From an uncultured cyanobacterium (GTDB lineage Bacteria > Cyanobacteriota > Cyanobacteriia > CACIAM-69d), in NCBI GenBank assembly GCA_937883785.1, contig CALGDE010000149.1, forward strand, positions 1 to 41,165: a stretch of DNA of 41,165 bases, in the 5' to 3' direction. The position numbers were made by a program, and so were the translations under genes. This document shows, piece by piece, positions 1 through 8,506 of this stretch; position 1 is the first letter of the stretch; each line of letters starts with the position of its first letter. A model generated the notes under the pieces. It was given only the letters and a program-made list of their open reading frames with translations, did no database searches and was not told the DNA's origin.

Positions 1-211
1 AAGGGCTAAGAGGAAGATACAGGAAGCCTTTTAGCCTTCTTGTCACCCCGTCAGTCTTCAGACACAGTTCTCGCACGTCGTCACTGTAGCCTCGGTGAGT
101 TTGAGGAGTTTCAATGAATTGCCGCCCACAGTCACGGCAGCGATGATTCTGTTTAGAGCCTCGGAAGCCATTTTTTGAAATGGCGGTGGACTGACAGCGA
201 GGGCATTGCAT
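1..211 (-). pseudogene. IS1 InsA-like transposase, N-terminal fragment
   Basis: From an ATG at 211-209 the minus strand reads MQCPRCQSTAISKNGF, then CRDCGRQFIE, then GYSDDVRELCLK. This is the zinc-finger and helix-turn-helix start of IS1 InsA proteins, with Cys pairs at residues 3/6 and 25/28 and the typical CGRQFI and GYSDD blocks. InsA binds the IS ends and, by frameshift with InsB, makes the active transposase. After about residue 52 the expected MYVNGMGF continuation is replaced by unrelated sequence (TDGVTRRLKGFLYLPL), although the frame stays open to the window edge. The fragment therefore looks truncated by deletion or recombination. The family call is strong; functional loss is inferred. 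Confidence 0.7.
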
Positions 212-250
212 AGGTCGGGGGAGTTTGGATTCGATGGCTGATCACTTCCC
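1..250 (-). mobile_element. IS1-family insertion sequence, one end (partial)
   Basis: The stretch holds an InsA-like reading frame on the minus strand, plus about 40 bases before its start codon that look like the outer end of an IS1-type element. Read on the minus strand, the end near position 250 begins GGGAAGTGATC, which fits the GGnnnTG pattern of IS1-family terminal repeats. The boundary at 250 is inferred; the other end lies outside the window or has been lost. No target duplication can be checked here. The histidine kinase gene begins directly beyond this edge, so the element probably inserted into that gene. Confidence 0.55.
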
Positions 251-1274
251 ATCATCTCTCAATCCTGCAACGCCAGATTTTGCAATTCACGATTCCATCG
301 CTGATTTCCTGACGTTGTTAACGAGTAAGGACGACCTAACCCAGGAGCTGGAACTACAAAAGGACAGGCTAAAGTAGGCTTTAAAGGAAAAGGAAGAGAT
401 TGCGGAAAAGGCGGAAGGAGTAGCCCGAGATCGCGCCCAAGAGGCAGAACAGGCGCTGAAAAAACTCAAAGAAACTCAGGTGAAGCTCATTCAGACGGAG
501 AAAATGTCTGCCTTGGGACAAATGGTGGCGGGAATTGCCCACGAAATCAATAATCCTCTTAATTTTATTGCGGGGAATATTACCCACTTGGAGGGCTATG
601 CCGAGGATTTAATGGCGATCGCCTCCCACTGTGATGAACACGATGCCTATGGCGACACTGTTTTAAGGGAACAGCTTGAAAATGTGGAAATTGAGTTTCT
701 CCTGGAAGACTTGCCGAATATTATTCGGTCTCTCAGATCAGGAGGAAAGCGTATTAAGGACTCCGTGCTTGCCCTGAGAAAGTTTTCTCGGCTGGATAAC
801 AGAATTGTTGACACTGTGGATTTACATGAAGGAATCGACAGTGCCCTGCGCGTTTTAGCCCATAAGCTAGAGCACAACATTCACGTCAAAAAAGACTACG
901 GAACCCTTCCCCTGGTCAAGTGTTATCCCGCCCAACTGAATCAGGTGTTTCGGCATCTTTTGGCCAATGCTGCCGATGCTTTATTGGACTCAGAATTGGA
1001 TTCAGATTGCCGTGAAAAGGTCATTCGCATTGGTACAGGCTTAAACAACCAAGGGTTGGTGTATGTGTCCATTGAAGATAACGGAGCAGGTATCGCTGAA
1101 GATATTCAAAGAAAAATTTTTGACCCTTTCTTCACCACAAAGCCAGTGGGACAGGGGGCAGGACTGGGGTTAGCGATCGCCTATCAAATTATGGAAGATC
1201 ACCGCGGGTTTATTGAGGTTAAATCTGACCCGGGGCAAGGCTCCACCTTTACCGTTTGTGTCCCCGAACGCTAA
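251..1274 (+). pseudogene. Sensor histidine kinase, disrupted 5' part and in-frame TAG
   Basis: One frame runs from the IS edge to the TAA at 1272-1274, broken only by TAG at 375-377. Before the stop it encodes about 40 residues (PDFAIHDSIADFLTLL and onward); after it, a charged coiled-coil (KEKEEIAEKAEG) leads straight into a kinase core. Counting from the GTG at 480, the H-box is AGIAHEINNP with phosphoacceptor His21, the N-box is at 152-168, G1 is DNGAGI (200-205), the F-box is FDPFF and G2 is GLGLA. This is the cyanobacterial class of soluble HisKA/HATPase kinases. The catalytic core (480-1274) is intact, so a short protein from GTG 480 is possible, but no good ribosome binding site was seen. 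An ATG at 234 in frame lies inside the IS end. Confidence 0.6.
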
Positions 1275-1418
1275 TTTTTTGACCCTAATGTTGTGTTTGG
1301 TTGCCTGAAGTATTTGTAATCGTTGTGAATTGGGGTAGAGGCAATTGGGGTGGTTTACCCTAGAAAACTCAGGTGTCTGTGAGCAGGTGTTTGTTAGTTC
1401 CCTGCTTTTCTCGAGGCT

Positions 1419-4136
1419 ATGACTGGACCGGGTGATCGCAACATTCCCAATCGCAACTGCTTTGAGGTGGTGTTTGATGATTTGACGCCCATGATGCAGG
1501 AATATGTGCGCACAAAAGGCGACCACGTGCAGGCGCTGCTGCTGTACCGGGTGGGAGATTTTTACGAAACGTTTTTTCAGGATGCTTGCACGGTGTCCGA
1601 AGTGTTGGAGCTGACGCTTACCAGCAAAGACGCGGGGAAAAAAATTGGACGGGTGCCCATGGCTGGCGTGCCCCACCATGCGTTAAATCGATACGCAGCT
1701 CAGCTGGTGAATCGAGGTTATGCGGTGGCGATCGCTGACCAAACGGAGGATCCCGCCCAAGCCCAGGGACTGGTGCGGCGGGAAGTGACCCGGGTCTTGA
1801 CGCCAGGGACAGTGATTGAAACGGGGATGTTGGCTGCCCGGCGGAATAATTTTTTGGCGGCGGCGGTGGTGGCGGGCAATACCTGGGGGCTGGCCCACGG
1901 GGATGTGTCCACGGGGGAGTTTTGGACCACCCAGGGGGAAGGACTGGATCCGTTAACCCAGGAGCTATTGCGGCTGCAGCCGTCGGAGGTTCTGACGCCG
2001 GTGGATGCGCCGGATCTGGTGGGATTACTGCGCCCTGGGGAAAGTCGCGATTCTTTGGAAAATCGCGGCGGCAAAATTTCCGATGCCCTACCCCAGGAAT
2101 TTTGCTACGCTCTCCGTCCGGCGTCGGCTTTTGGGCTCGATGAAGCGCGGCAACGGTTAATGCAGCGGTTTCGGGTGCGATCGCTGGAGGGATTAGGGTG
2201 CGATCGCCTGCCCCTAGCCATTCGGGCCGCCGGGGGACTGCTGGAATACATCCAGGACACCTTTAAGGGGGGCAGCGACGGCAACGCTGTGGAGGGGGAT
2301 CAGGTGCCGTTGCAAACCTTGAAAACCTATACCATTACTGACTATTTAATCCTGGATCACCAAACTCGCCGCAACTTAGAAATTGTACAAACAGTGCGGG
2401 ATGGGTTATTACACGGGTCTTTGTTATGGGCGTTGGACCAAACGGTGACCAGTATGGGCAGCCGGGCATTGCGACGATGGTTGCTGCAGCCGTTGTTGGA
2501 TACCAAATCTATTACTGCCCGCCATCGGACCGTGGGGGAACTGATTGGCAACACCCAACTGCGGCGGGATCTGCAGGCAAATTTGCGACAAATTTACGAT
2601 CTGGAGCGACTGGCAGGGCGATCGGGGGCCGGCACTGCTAATGCCCGAGAACTTATGGCTTTAGCCGACTCTCTGCAAAAGCTACCGGATTTAGCGCAGT
2701 TAGTGGCGACCTGTCAGTCTCCTTACCTCAAAGCCGTGAACCAGGTACCGGAGCCGCTGGAAAAGCTAGCGTTGCGCCTAAAAAGTTTTTTGCGGGCGGA
2801 TTTGCCCATTTCCATTACTGAAGGGGGTCTGATTCGCGATGGGGTTAGCGGGGAGTTAGATGAGCTGCGATCGCGGGCAGTGGATGATCGAACCTGGCTG
2901 GCGGCGTTGGAACAGCGGGAACGGGAACGGCTGGGGCTGTCGACCCTAAAAGTTCGCTTCAACAAAACCTTTGGCTATTACATTGGCATTCCCCGCGCCA
3001 AAGCGGACCTGGCGCCAGACGACTACATTCGCAAGCAAACTCTGACTAACGAAGAGCGCTACATTACCCCAGAACTGAAGGAGCGAGAGGCGCGGATTTT
3101 ATCCTCTCAGGACGAAACCAATCTGCTGGAATACGAAATCTTTTGTCAGTTGCGCAACGGGGCCGGGGAGCTTGCGGATCCCATTCGCTCCGTGGCTCGG
3201 GGCGTCGCTGCTGTGGATGTGCTCACCTGTTTCGCCGAAGTTGCGGTTCTGCGAGGATATTGTTGCCCAACCATGACCCGCGATCGCGCCCTGAAAATCA
3301 CCCAGGGTCGTCACCCGGTGGTGGAATATTCCCTGCCCGACGGATTTTTTGTGCCCAACTCCACCGCCCTAGGCAGCTCTGATAAAAACACTGCCAGGTC
3401 CCATCCTCCCGATTTGGTAATTCTTACTGGTCCCAATGCCAGCGGTAAAAGCTGCTATTTGCGCCAGGTGGGGCTGATTCAGTTGATGGCCCAGGTGGGC
3501 AGCTACGTTCCGGCTCAAGGGGCGACATTGGGCATTAGCGATCGCATTTTCACCCGGGTGGGAGCTGTGGACGACCTAGCCACCGGGCAGTCCACTTTTA
3601 TGGTGGAAATGAATGAAACGGCAAATATTCTCAACCACGCCACCGAGCGATCGCTGGTGCTGCTGGATGAGATCGGACGGGGCACCGCCACCTTTGACGG
3701 ACTTTCCATTGCCTGGGCCGTTGCTGAATATCTCGCCAATGATCTTAAAACCCGCGCCATTTTTGCCACCCACTACCACGAGCTAAATGAACTGGCGGCA
3801 TTGATTCCCACCGTGGCTAACTTTCAAGTGACGGTCCAAGAGCAGGGCGATCGCATTGTTTTCCTCCACCAGGTTCAGCCGGGTGGTGCCGATAAATCCT
3901 ATGGCATCGAGGCGGCTCGTTTAGCTGGCTTGCCCCAAAAAACTATCCACCGCGCTCGCCAAGTTATGGGGCAAATCGAGAAGCACTCCCGTATCGCCAC
4001 GGGGCTCCGTAAAACCAATGACAAAAAAATTAAAAAAACTACAAATTTAAAAAGTATCCAAGAAACAAACTCTCCCCTAAGTGCATCGTCAGAAACAGCG
4101 GTTCAAGAGCAGCTGGACATCCTCAACCTGTTTTAG
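1419..4136 (+). CDS. mutS: DNA mismatch repair protein MutS
   Basis: MutS recognises mispaired and looped bases and uses ATP to recruit MutL. The 905-residue product has all the parts: the mismatch-reading motif Phe48-Tyr-Glu50 near the N-terminus (GDFYETFF), connector, lever and clamp regions, and an ABC-type ATPase with Walker A GPNASGKS at 671-678, Walker B LLDEIGRG with Asp750-Glu751, and the ATHYHEL motif after it. The C-terminus adds a Lys/Ser-rich linker and ends in EQLDILNLF, which resembles a sliding-clamp binding peptide (inference). Length is normal to slightly long for cyanobacteria. The ATG at 1419 was chosen because the family N-terminus begins right after it. The gene stands alone on its strand, with 144 bases before it. 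Confidence 0.97.
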   Translation: MTGPGDRNIPNRNCFEVVFDDLTPMMQEYVRTKGDHVQALLLYRVGDFYETFFQDACTVSEVLELTLTSKDAGKKIGRVPMAGVPHHALNRYAAQLVNRGYAVAIADQTEDPAQAQGLVRREVTRVLTPGTVIETGMLAARRNNFLAAAVVAGNTWGLAHGDVSTGEFWTTQGEGLDPLTQELLRLQPSEVLTPVDAPDLVGLLRPGESRDSLENRGGKISDALPQEFCYALRPASAFGLDEARQRLMQRFRVRSLEGLGCDRLPLAIRAAGGLLEYIQDTFKGGSDGNAVEGDQVPLQTLKTYTITDYLILDHQTRRNLEIVQTVRDGLLHGSLLWALDQTVTSMGSRALRRWLLQPLLDTKSITARHRTVGELIGNTQLRRDLQANLRQIYDLERLAGRSGAGTANARELMALADSLQKLPDLAQLVATCQSPYLKAVNQVPEPLEKLALRLKSFLRADLPISITEGGLIRDGVSGELDELRSRAVDDRTWLAALEQRERERLGLSTLKVRFNKTFGYYIGIPRAKADLAPDDYIRKQTLTNEERYITPELKEREARILSSQDETNLLEYEIFCQLRNGAGELADPIRSVARGVAAVDVLTCFAEVAVLRGYCCPTMTRDRALKITQGRHPVVEYSLPDGFFVPNSTALGSSDKNTARSHPPDLVILTGPNASGKSCYLRQVGLIQLMAQVGSYVPAQGATLGISDRIFTRVGAVDDLATGQSTFMVEMNETANILNHATERSLVLLDEIGRGTATFDGLSIAWAVAEYLANDLKTRAIFATHYHELNELAALIPTVANFQVTVQEQGDRIVFLHQVQPGGADKSYGIEAARLAGLPQKTIHRARQVMGQIEKHSRIATGLRKTNDKKIKKTTNLKSIQETNSPLSASSETAVQEQLDILNLF

Positions 4137-4467
4137 GTCTGCGGTTTGTTAACTCTGAATTTGTAGAATGACCATGGCGCTGTCACTAGTGACTGCAATG
4201 GCACAGCTTGAAAATTAAGGGGTTAAGGCTACGGCCTTTGGGGTTCCTCATTGGAGAGCGTGTATTCTCCTTTGCGTAAAACTTGTGTGATCTGGGGCGC
4301 GCGCTCGTTAAGAGTTAACGTCTGGTGTAGTGCCGTCATCAATGCTTTTTGCGAAAAAATTGGGGCTGAAACCCTTGCTGCTGGGCATCGAGGATTAACT
4401 GAGCGTTGCCTTGGTGACAATCTGCTCTACCAATTGTGTCTCCATCAATCTGTACTCTAGTTCTTCT
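4137..4467. other. Intergenic region with a palindrome and a dispersed repeat copy
   Basis: No convincing gene lies between mutS and the phosphoribosyltransferase. The region contains a perfect 12-bp palindrome, GTCACTAGTGAC, at 4182-4193. At 4350-4376 it holds a copy of a short element (GCGAAAAAA followed by GGGGCTGAAACCCT) that recurs at 33756-33781. Two open frames of 60-70 codons, one on each strand, have no recognisable family. Confidence 0.5.
4350..4376 (+). repeat. Short dispersed repeat, copy 1
   Basis: TGCGAAAAAA, then two variable bases, then GGGGCTGAAACCCT. The same arrangement is present once more, in the same orientation, at 33756-33781. Looser similarity continues for about 20 bases downstream. 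The core can fold as GGG-CTGAAA-CCC. Confidence 0.5.
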
Positions 4468-5034
4468 ATGACTTGGGATTCTGCGTCGCGACCTCCAATG
4501 TCCTCACCGCCGGACGACACCTTGCCTGGGAGCTCTTCTTCCGATGATTTACACGTTTCCTGGGATGACTATCATCAAAAAATCGAGCAGCTTGCCTTAA
4601 ATATTCACCATTCCCAGTGGACCTTTGATGCAATCGTTTGCATTGCTCGCGGCGGCTTAAGGGTTGGGGATATTCTGTCCAGAATCCACGATAAACCCCT
4701 TGCTATTCTCTCAGTGCGCTCCTACGGCGGAGAGGTGGGGCGCGATCGCCTAGGGGTGACCCTCTCTCAAACCCTGTCCACCACGGTGCCTCGTCTGGGT
4801 CCCAACGTGCTTCTAGTGGATGATTTGGCAGATTCTGGAAGTACCCTTCAGCGATCGCTACAGTGGCTACACCAACACCATGGGCAAGACGTGGAAATAA
4901 TTAAAACGGCCACCCTATGGTGTAAATCCACTTCAGCGGTGACCCCCGACTACTACATTGACCAGGTGGACGGCGATCGCTGGATTTGCCAACCCTTTGA
5001 GCAATATGAACGCTACCGATTACCCTCTCAATAG
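4468..5034 (+). CDS. Phosphoribosyltransferase, purine (Gpt/Hpt-like) type
   Basis: A type I phosphoribosyltransferase of 188 residues, likely transferring the phosphoribosyl group of PRPP to a purine base for salvage. The PRPP-binding loop is VLLVDDLADSGST (114-126) with the paired Asp118-Asp119, and an upstream VCIARGGLRVGD block is the family's flexible-loop start. The C-terminal WICQPFEQYER segment resembles short Gpt/xanthine-type enzymes, but the base specificity cannot be read from sequence. The frame also opens from a TTG at 4411; I prefer ATG 4468 because the extra 19 residues are low-complexity, and ATG 4498 is also possible. Neighbouring genes give no pathway clue. Confidence 0.8.
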   Translation: MTWDSASRPPMSSPPDDTLPGSSSSDDLHVSWDDYHQKIEQLALNIHHSQWTFDAIVCIARGGLRVGDILSRIHDKPLAILSVRSYGGEVGRDRLGVTLSQTLSTTVPRLGPNVLLVDDLADSGSTLQRSLQWLHQHHGQDVEIIKTATLWCKSTSAVTPDYYIDQVDGDRWICQPFEQYERYRLPSQ

Positions 5035-5504
5035 CTCTTCTTTACTTTCTTAATCTGTCCAAGAATTTTGTGGGGCATGTTAGCCTAGTAAATATACGGA
5101 AAGCACTCGAATTCTCACTCCTCTCATGGTTTGCTGTTTCAAGGTTGCAAAGCTTTGGTTAATAAGCCGGGCTTTAACGCTGCTGTCTCTTAAATTTCTG
5201 AAAGCGGCAGAGACGCCTGTGAATAGTTGATCAATGTTGCATATTTTCCTGTTTGAATGTCTGAGAGTTGAAAAGTGTTAGGCATTGTGCCAGCTTTTGC
5301 TTAAGGATAATGGTCTCCCGCCTGCCTAGGGGGAAATTCCAGCGCTGCTTATGCGCTTTCCAAGGGCAACTTTGTTGAAGGACAAAGTTCTCGAAAGCGT
5401 TTGGGTCGTTTGAGCTAATAGTTAGGTTTGCTTTCGCAAGATTTCCCTAAGCCTTCTTCCCGGGTTTTAGGCGAGCATAAAGGCTTTGTTTGTTGAGGTT
5501 TATC
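5035..5504 (+). other. Long non-coding leader region upstream of the MshEN-like gene
   Basis: 470 bases with no supported gene. The left part (5035-5340) shows only a weak stem, GTCTCT pairing with AGAGAC near 5180-5215. The right part (5341-5436) is strongly structured and is listed separately. The final bases carry GAGG at 5494-5497, the ribosome binding site of the next gene. Because everything structured lies on the sense strand just before a start codon, I read it as a 5' untranslated region, though an independent small RNA is equally possible. Confidence 0.5.
5341..5436 (+). promoter_or_regulatory. Structured leader RNA with competing stems
   Basis: Several perfect pairings overlap. 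AGCGC (5341-5345) pairs with GCGCT (5353-5357). CGCTTTC (5354-5360) pairs with GAAAGCG (5393-5399), enclosing AACTTTGT (5368-5375) paired with ACAAAGTT (5382-5389) around a six-base loop. CGAAAGC (5392-5398) can instead pair with GCTTTCG (5430-5436). The first and second stems exclude each other, as do the second and third. This is the architecture expected of a switching leader, but it matches no riboswitch class I recognise, and the c-di-GMP class I consensus is not present. Confidence 0.5.
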
Positions 5505-6104
5505 ATGACGCACACATCAGAGAGGAGTTCTAGGGCGGTTCAAGGGATGGCAACAGCCGTTGCTGACCCTATGTTTCGTCCTTTAGGAGCCTATTTCGTG
5601 GAAGCAGGATTGATTAGTCCTGCCCAGGTTCAGGTGGTGCTCAATGATCAGGAAATGACCGGACTGCGGTTCGGCGAAATTTTGGTGCAGCGTGGCTGGA
5701 TCAAAGAGAAAACCGTTGAGTATTTTGTAGACAAGTTGGTTGAGCCAGAGCGGCGATCGCTGCAAAAGTCCCTGGCTTGGCAAAAAGCTACCGTTAATCA
5801 GAAGCCTGCCCATCGTAAAGGATTTGTCACGGGGCCCCCGGCAGCACCTCCGGGTAATCGTAAGCCACGGCAGGCTGCCAGCCCATCAAATCGGACAACC
5901 ACATTGCGTCCGGCGGCAAGCCAGCATCGGAAAGGGTTTGTTGCGTCTGGACAGCGTAACGGTACGGTATCTGGTGCCGCAGCGGCCTCCACCACTGACT
6001 ATAAAAAGGCAGAGGATAGCACCAGTGAAGTGACCACCTGCTCTGGCTTGAGTCGTGACAGTGGCTATGACGAGGCTGCAGAGAGCTTAGTGTGGATCGG
6101 CTAA
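5505..6104 (+). CDS. MshEN/GspE-N-like domain protein with basic, low-complexity tail
   Basis: A 199-residue cyanobacterial protein. Residues 27-80 (LGAYFVEAGLIS, then MTGLRFGEILVQRGWI) have the repeat layout of the MshEN/GspE N-terminal domain, which in type IV pilus and type II secretion ATPases binds c-di-GMP or a partner. No ATPase follows. Instead a Pro/Ala/Arg-rich tail begins, containing the motif HRKGFV twice (103-108 and 141-146), and then an acidic C-terminus. The start is ATG 5505, set by GAGG seven bases upstream; a TTG at 5490 would add five residues. It follows a long structured leader. I infer a regulatory or adaptor role, but the exact function is unknown. Confidence 0.6.
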   Translation: MTHTSERSSRAVQGMATAVADPMFRPLGAYFVEAGLISPAQVQVVLNDQEMTGLRFGEILVQRGWIKEKTVEYFVDKLVEPERRSLQKSLAWQKATVNQKPAHRKGFVTGPPAAPPGNRKPRQAASPSNRTTTLRPAASQHRKGFVASGQRNGTVSGAAAASTTDYKKAEDSTSEVTTCSGLSRDSGYDEAAESLVWIG

Positions 6105-6121
6105 ACTTCGTGAGCGGCGGT

Positions 6122-6156
6122 TTTGGTTTGGCGATCAAAGCCGTTTGGTTTGGCGA
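6122..6156 (+). repeat. Two copies of a 13-bp direct repeat
   Basis: TTTGGTTTGGCGA occurs at 6122-6134 and again at 6144-6156, a period of 22 bases, in the spacer before the carboxypeptidase gene. Two turns of the helix apart, they could be an operator, but this is only inference. Confidence 0.4.
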
Positions 6157-6189
6157 AATATAACTTTTAAGCACTAGCTTTTACGTGCC

Positions 6190-7110
6190 ATGGATGAGTC
6201 TGCCGCATCTAAGGAATCCGAGTCGGAAACTGATGATATTGGCTTTGGGCGATCGCTTTCCCAGACAGCATCAGGGCGTCGAAGCCGTATCTCCACAGAG
6301 GTGGCTGAGGCAGTGCGTGACGGCGGCTATCCAGCGACTAAGAAACCCCGAAAGGGAGGGCTGGGTTGGCTCTTAGGGGCGCTGGCATTGGTATTTGCTG
6401 GAATTGCTGCAATGGCTCTGTGGGCGTGGAGTACAGGACAGCTAGAGGATTTGTTGGCAGGCGACTTATTTGCTCCCAAAACGCCTGACGTGGAGGAAGT
6501 GTCGGATCCCAACGCGTCGCCGACGATTAATTCCGATGACTTGTTGGGCCATTTGCCCTACGAGGAAGCGCCGGAAGACGATTTAGTGGCGATTTCCGCT
6601 GATGGGCTATTTTTGCTGCGTTCAGCGGCGGCCGAAAGTTTCCGCGAACTAGACCAAGCGGCGCGACGGGATGGTATTTCTTTGGCAATGATTTCGGCAT
6701 TTCGATCCATTGCTCAACAGCAGCAGATTTTCTTTGATATCAAGGCTAACCGTCGCCAAACTCCCGACGAGCGGGCAGAGGTAAGTGCTCCTCCCGGCTA
6801 TAGCGAACACCATACGGGCTACGCCATTGATTTGGGCGACGCGGCAGTGCCGTCGGTGAATTTGAGCGAGTCTTTTGAGGACACTCGGGCGTTTGAGTGG
6901 CTGGATCGCAACGCCGTTCAGTTTAATTTTGAGCTGTCCTTTCCTCGGGACAATGTGCAAGGTATTGCCTACGAGCCCTGGCATTGGCGCTTTGTGGGCG
7001 ATCGCCACAGCTTAGAAACGTTCTACAAGGCTCGATATCAAGTGAGACCTCGCCCAACGTCAGCGACATCGGAGGGAGACGCTGATGGGTCAGACGAGGC
7101 AGAGGACTGA
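6190..7110 (+). CDS. Membrane-anchored D-alanyl-D-alanine carboxypeptidase, VanY/M15B family
   Basis: This enzyme removes the terminal D-Ala from peptidoglycan stem peptides in the periplasm. The 306-residue protein begins with a charged cytoplasmic stretch (1-55), a single membrane helix (about 58-80) and a linker. The zinc peptidase domain (about 120-285) has the full set of signatures: SAFRS with Arg172, SEHHTGYAIDLGD with zinc ligands His207 and Asp214, and EPWHW with catalytic Glu262 and zinc ligand His265. The C-terminus is acidic and Ser/Thr-rich. A sense-strand neighbour (MshEN-like) ends 85 bases upstream, and the next gene is convergent, 28 bases away. The family call is secure; the exact substrate (tetra- or pentapeptide) is not. 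Confidence 0.9.
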   Translation: MDESAASKESESETDDIGFGRSLSQTASGRRSRISTEVAEAVRDGGYPATKKPRKGGLGWLLGALALVFAGIAAMALWAWSTGQLEDLLAGDLFAPKTPDVEEVSDPNASPTINSDDLLGHLPYEEAPEDDLVAISADGLFLLRSAAAESFRELDQAARRDGISLAMISAFRSIAQQQQIFFDIKANRRQTPDERAEVSAPPGYSEHHTGYAIDLGDAAVPSVNLSESFEDTRAFEWLDRNAVQFNFELSFPRDNVQGIAYEPWHWRFVGDRHSLETFYKARYQVRPRPTSATSEGDADGSDEAED

Positions 7111-7138
7111 ATCAATTTAGTCATTAAGGACGTCAGCC

Positions 7139-7747
7139 TTAGCGACATCCATCCACGGACACCACGTACACGTTGCCCACGGTGCCTACATTGCCCACAA
7201 GGGTATTGACCTGGAAGGGTTGCAAGACGCGATTGTTGCTGCGACGACGGGGAAATGCCTGCATTTGCACCAATTCGTTGGCTTCGGTAACCACCTTTTG
7301 ATCGTAAAATCGGTCGTTGGAATCATCGCCGTACTTTAAAAAGGCTTTGACGTTGTAAGTGCCGGAATCTTTAAAGAACAGATTGACGCGGAAACTGGTG
7401 AAGTTAATTTCCGTAGGCACCACAAAGTCCGTGTTCCAGTTACTGCGAGACACAAGCAAGCTGGGCAAAGACACGCGCTTGATCACCTCTGGATCATTGC
7501 CACCGACGGGTTGAAGGGGCAGGGGACGGCGACAGGCTATCTGGGGGGGGAATCGCTCAGGTACCTGAGCTACGGGGGCAATGGTAGTCATATTGACCGT
7601 TGCAGGGAACAGGCTGGTGGGGGCTGCAAGACCCAGTAGAGGAGCGATCGCCAAGCTGCCTGTGGCTAAGCTGCCCGTGAGTAAGGAGAGCGATCGCTTT
7701 TGAAATAAATTGCAGGATATGGGCAATGGATTAAACGGTATTGTCAT
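7139..7747 (-). CDS. Secreted protein of unknown function
   Basis: A 202-residue protein not recognised beyond its general form. A polar start with Arg/Lys is followed by a long hydrophobic, Ala/Leu/Gly-rich segment (about 20-43), which reads as a signal peptide or anchor, so the mature protein is probably periplasmic or outer-surface. The mature part is rich in beta-forming residues, with two Cys (near CRRPLPL and near the end, DGCR) that could form a disulfide. It is convergent with the carboxypeptidase gene and divergent from the TPR-like gene, 64 bases away. Confidence 0.65.
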   Translation of the reverse strand: MTIPFNPLPISCNLFQKRSLSLLTGSLATGSLAIAPLLGLAAPTSLFPATVNMTTIAPVAQVPERFPPQIACRRPLPLQPVGGNDPEVIKRVSLPSLLVSRSNWNTDFVVPTEINFTSFRVNLFFKDSGTYNVKAFLKYGDDSNDRFYDQKVVTEANELVQMQAFPRRRSNNRVLQPFQVNTLVGNVGTVGNVYVVSVDGCR

Positions 7748-7811
7748 GACGGGAAATGGCTATGAAGTTTAGGATGACCAAAGGTTAACTTAATTATCCC
7801 AAAGCACTACT

Positions 7812-8459
7812 GTGACTGATTCCCCCGTGACCGATTCAGGCTCCGACTCCAAGGCAGACCCGGCTAATTTGCCTGATTCAACGGATAGGGCTCCCAATGA
7901 TAATCAGCTGCCCCAAACGGAGCTGGAGAAGGAACTAGCGGAAGATCGGAAATCCCAGGCACGGGGGCTGTTGCAACGGGGAAAAGCTGCCTACGAATCG
8001 GGTCGATATCGCGATGCCATTAATACTTTAGAAACGGCGGCGGGAGTGATGCAGAACCCCATCTCTCCATTGGGGGGGGAGATTTCAGTTTGGTTAGTAA
8101 CAGCCTATGAAGCGTTGGGGTTACGGGACAGTGCTTTGGGACTGTGTCGAAAACTCTGTACCCATCCCGATTTTACGGTGCGAAAACAGGCGCGGCGACT
8201 GTTGGAAATTTTGGAGGCGCCCCAGCTTAATCGTCCCAAGGAATGGATGACAGAAATTCCCGATCTCTCTTCCCTAGAAGAAGATGAGCGCTCTCAGGTT
8301 CCGATTAGCCGCCCCCGCAAAAACACGAAAAGCTCAGTAACGGAGCCTCCCGCTGAGCCGCCATTACCCCCTGAAGAGCGTCGTTATAACGATGGGCTGT
8401 TTTGGGCGATCGCGTTAGGGGTCTTGACGGTTGGTTTGGCGGCGTGGGCGGTCATTTAA
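7812..8459 (+). CDS. TPR-like protein with C-terminal membrane anchor
   Basis: The 215-residue product has an acidic, disordered N-terminus (1-45), a helical repeat region with TPR character (about 48-135: ARGLLQRGKAAYESGRYRDAINTLETA, a degenerate second repeat, then HPDFTVRKQARRLLEI), a Pro-rich linker, and a final hydrophobic helix ending at the C-terminus (WAIALGVLTVGLAAWAVI). That layout suggests a tail-anchored scaffold facing the cytoplasm. The start is GTG at 7812; no internal ATG would keep the N-terminus. Function and partners are unknown. Confidence 0.7.
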   Translation: MTDSPVTDSGSDSKADPANLPDSTDRAPNDNQLPQTELEKELAEDRKSQARGLLQRGKAAYESGRYRDAINTLETAAGVMQNPISPLGGEISVWLVTAYEALGLRDSALGLCRKLCTHPDFTVRKQARRLLEILEAPQLNRPKEWMTEIPDLSSLEEDERSQVPISRPRKNTKSSVTEPPAEPPLPPEERRYNDGLFWAIALGVLTVGLAAWAVI

Positions 8460-8506
8460 TATGCAATATTTCTGACGATTCAAATGTGGAGCGAGGCACG
8501 ATTGCG

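Noticed and set aside
1170-1679. 169-codon minus-strand frame spanning the kinase end and mutS start
   Set aside because: It overlaps the kinase G2 region and the mutS N-terminus on the other strand, and has no recognisable domain.
4251-4460. Small plus-strand frame between mutS and the phosphoribosyltransferase
   Set aside because: No ribosome binding site, no domain, and it includes the dispersed repeat copy.
8402-8506. N-terminal extension of the first GNAT protein
   Set aside because: It overlaps the membrane-anchor codons of the previous gene and has no family similarity. ATG 8507 gives a normal GNAT start.
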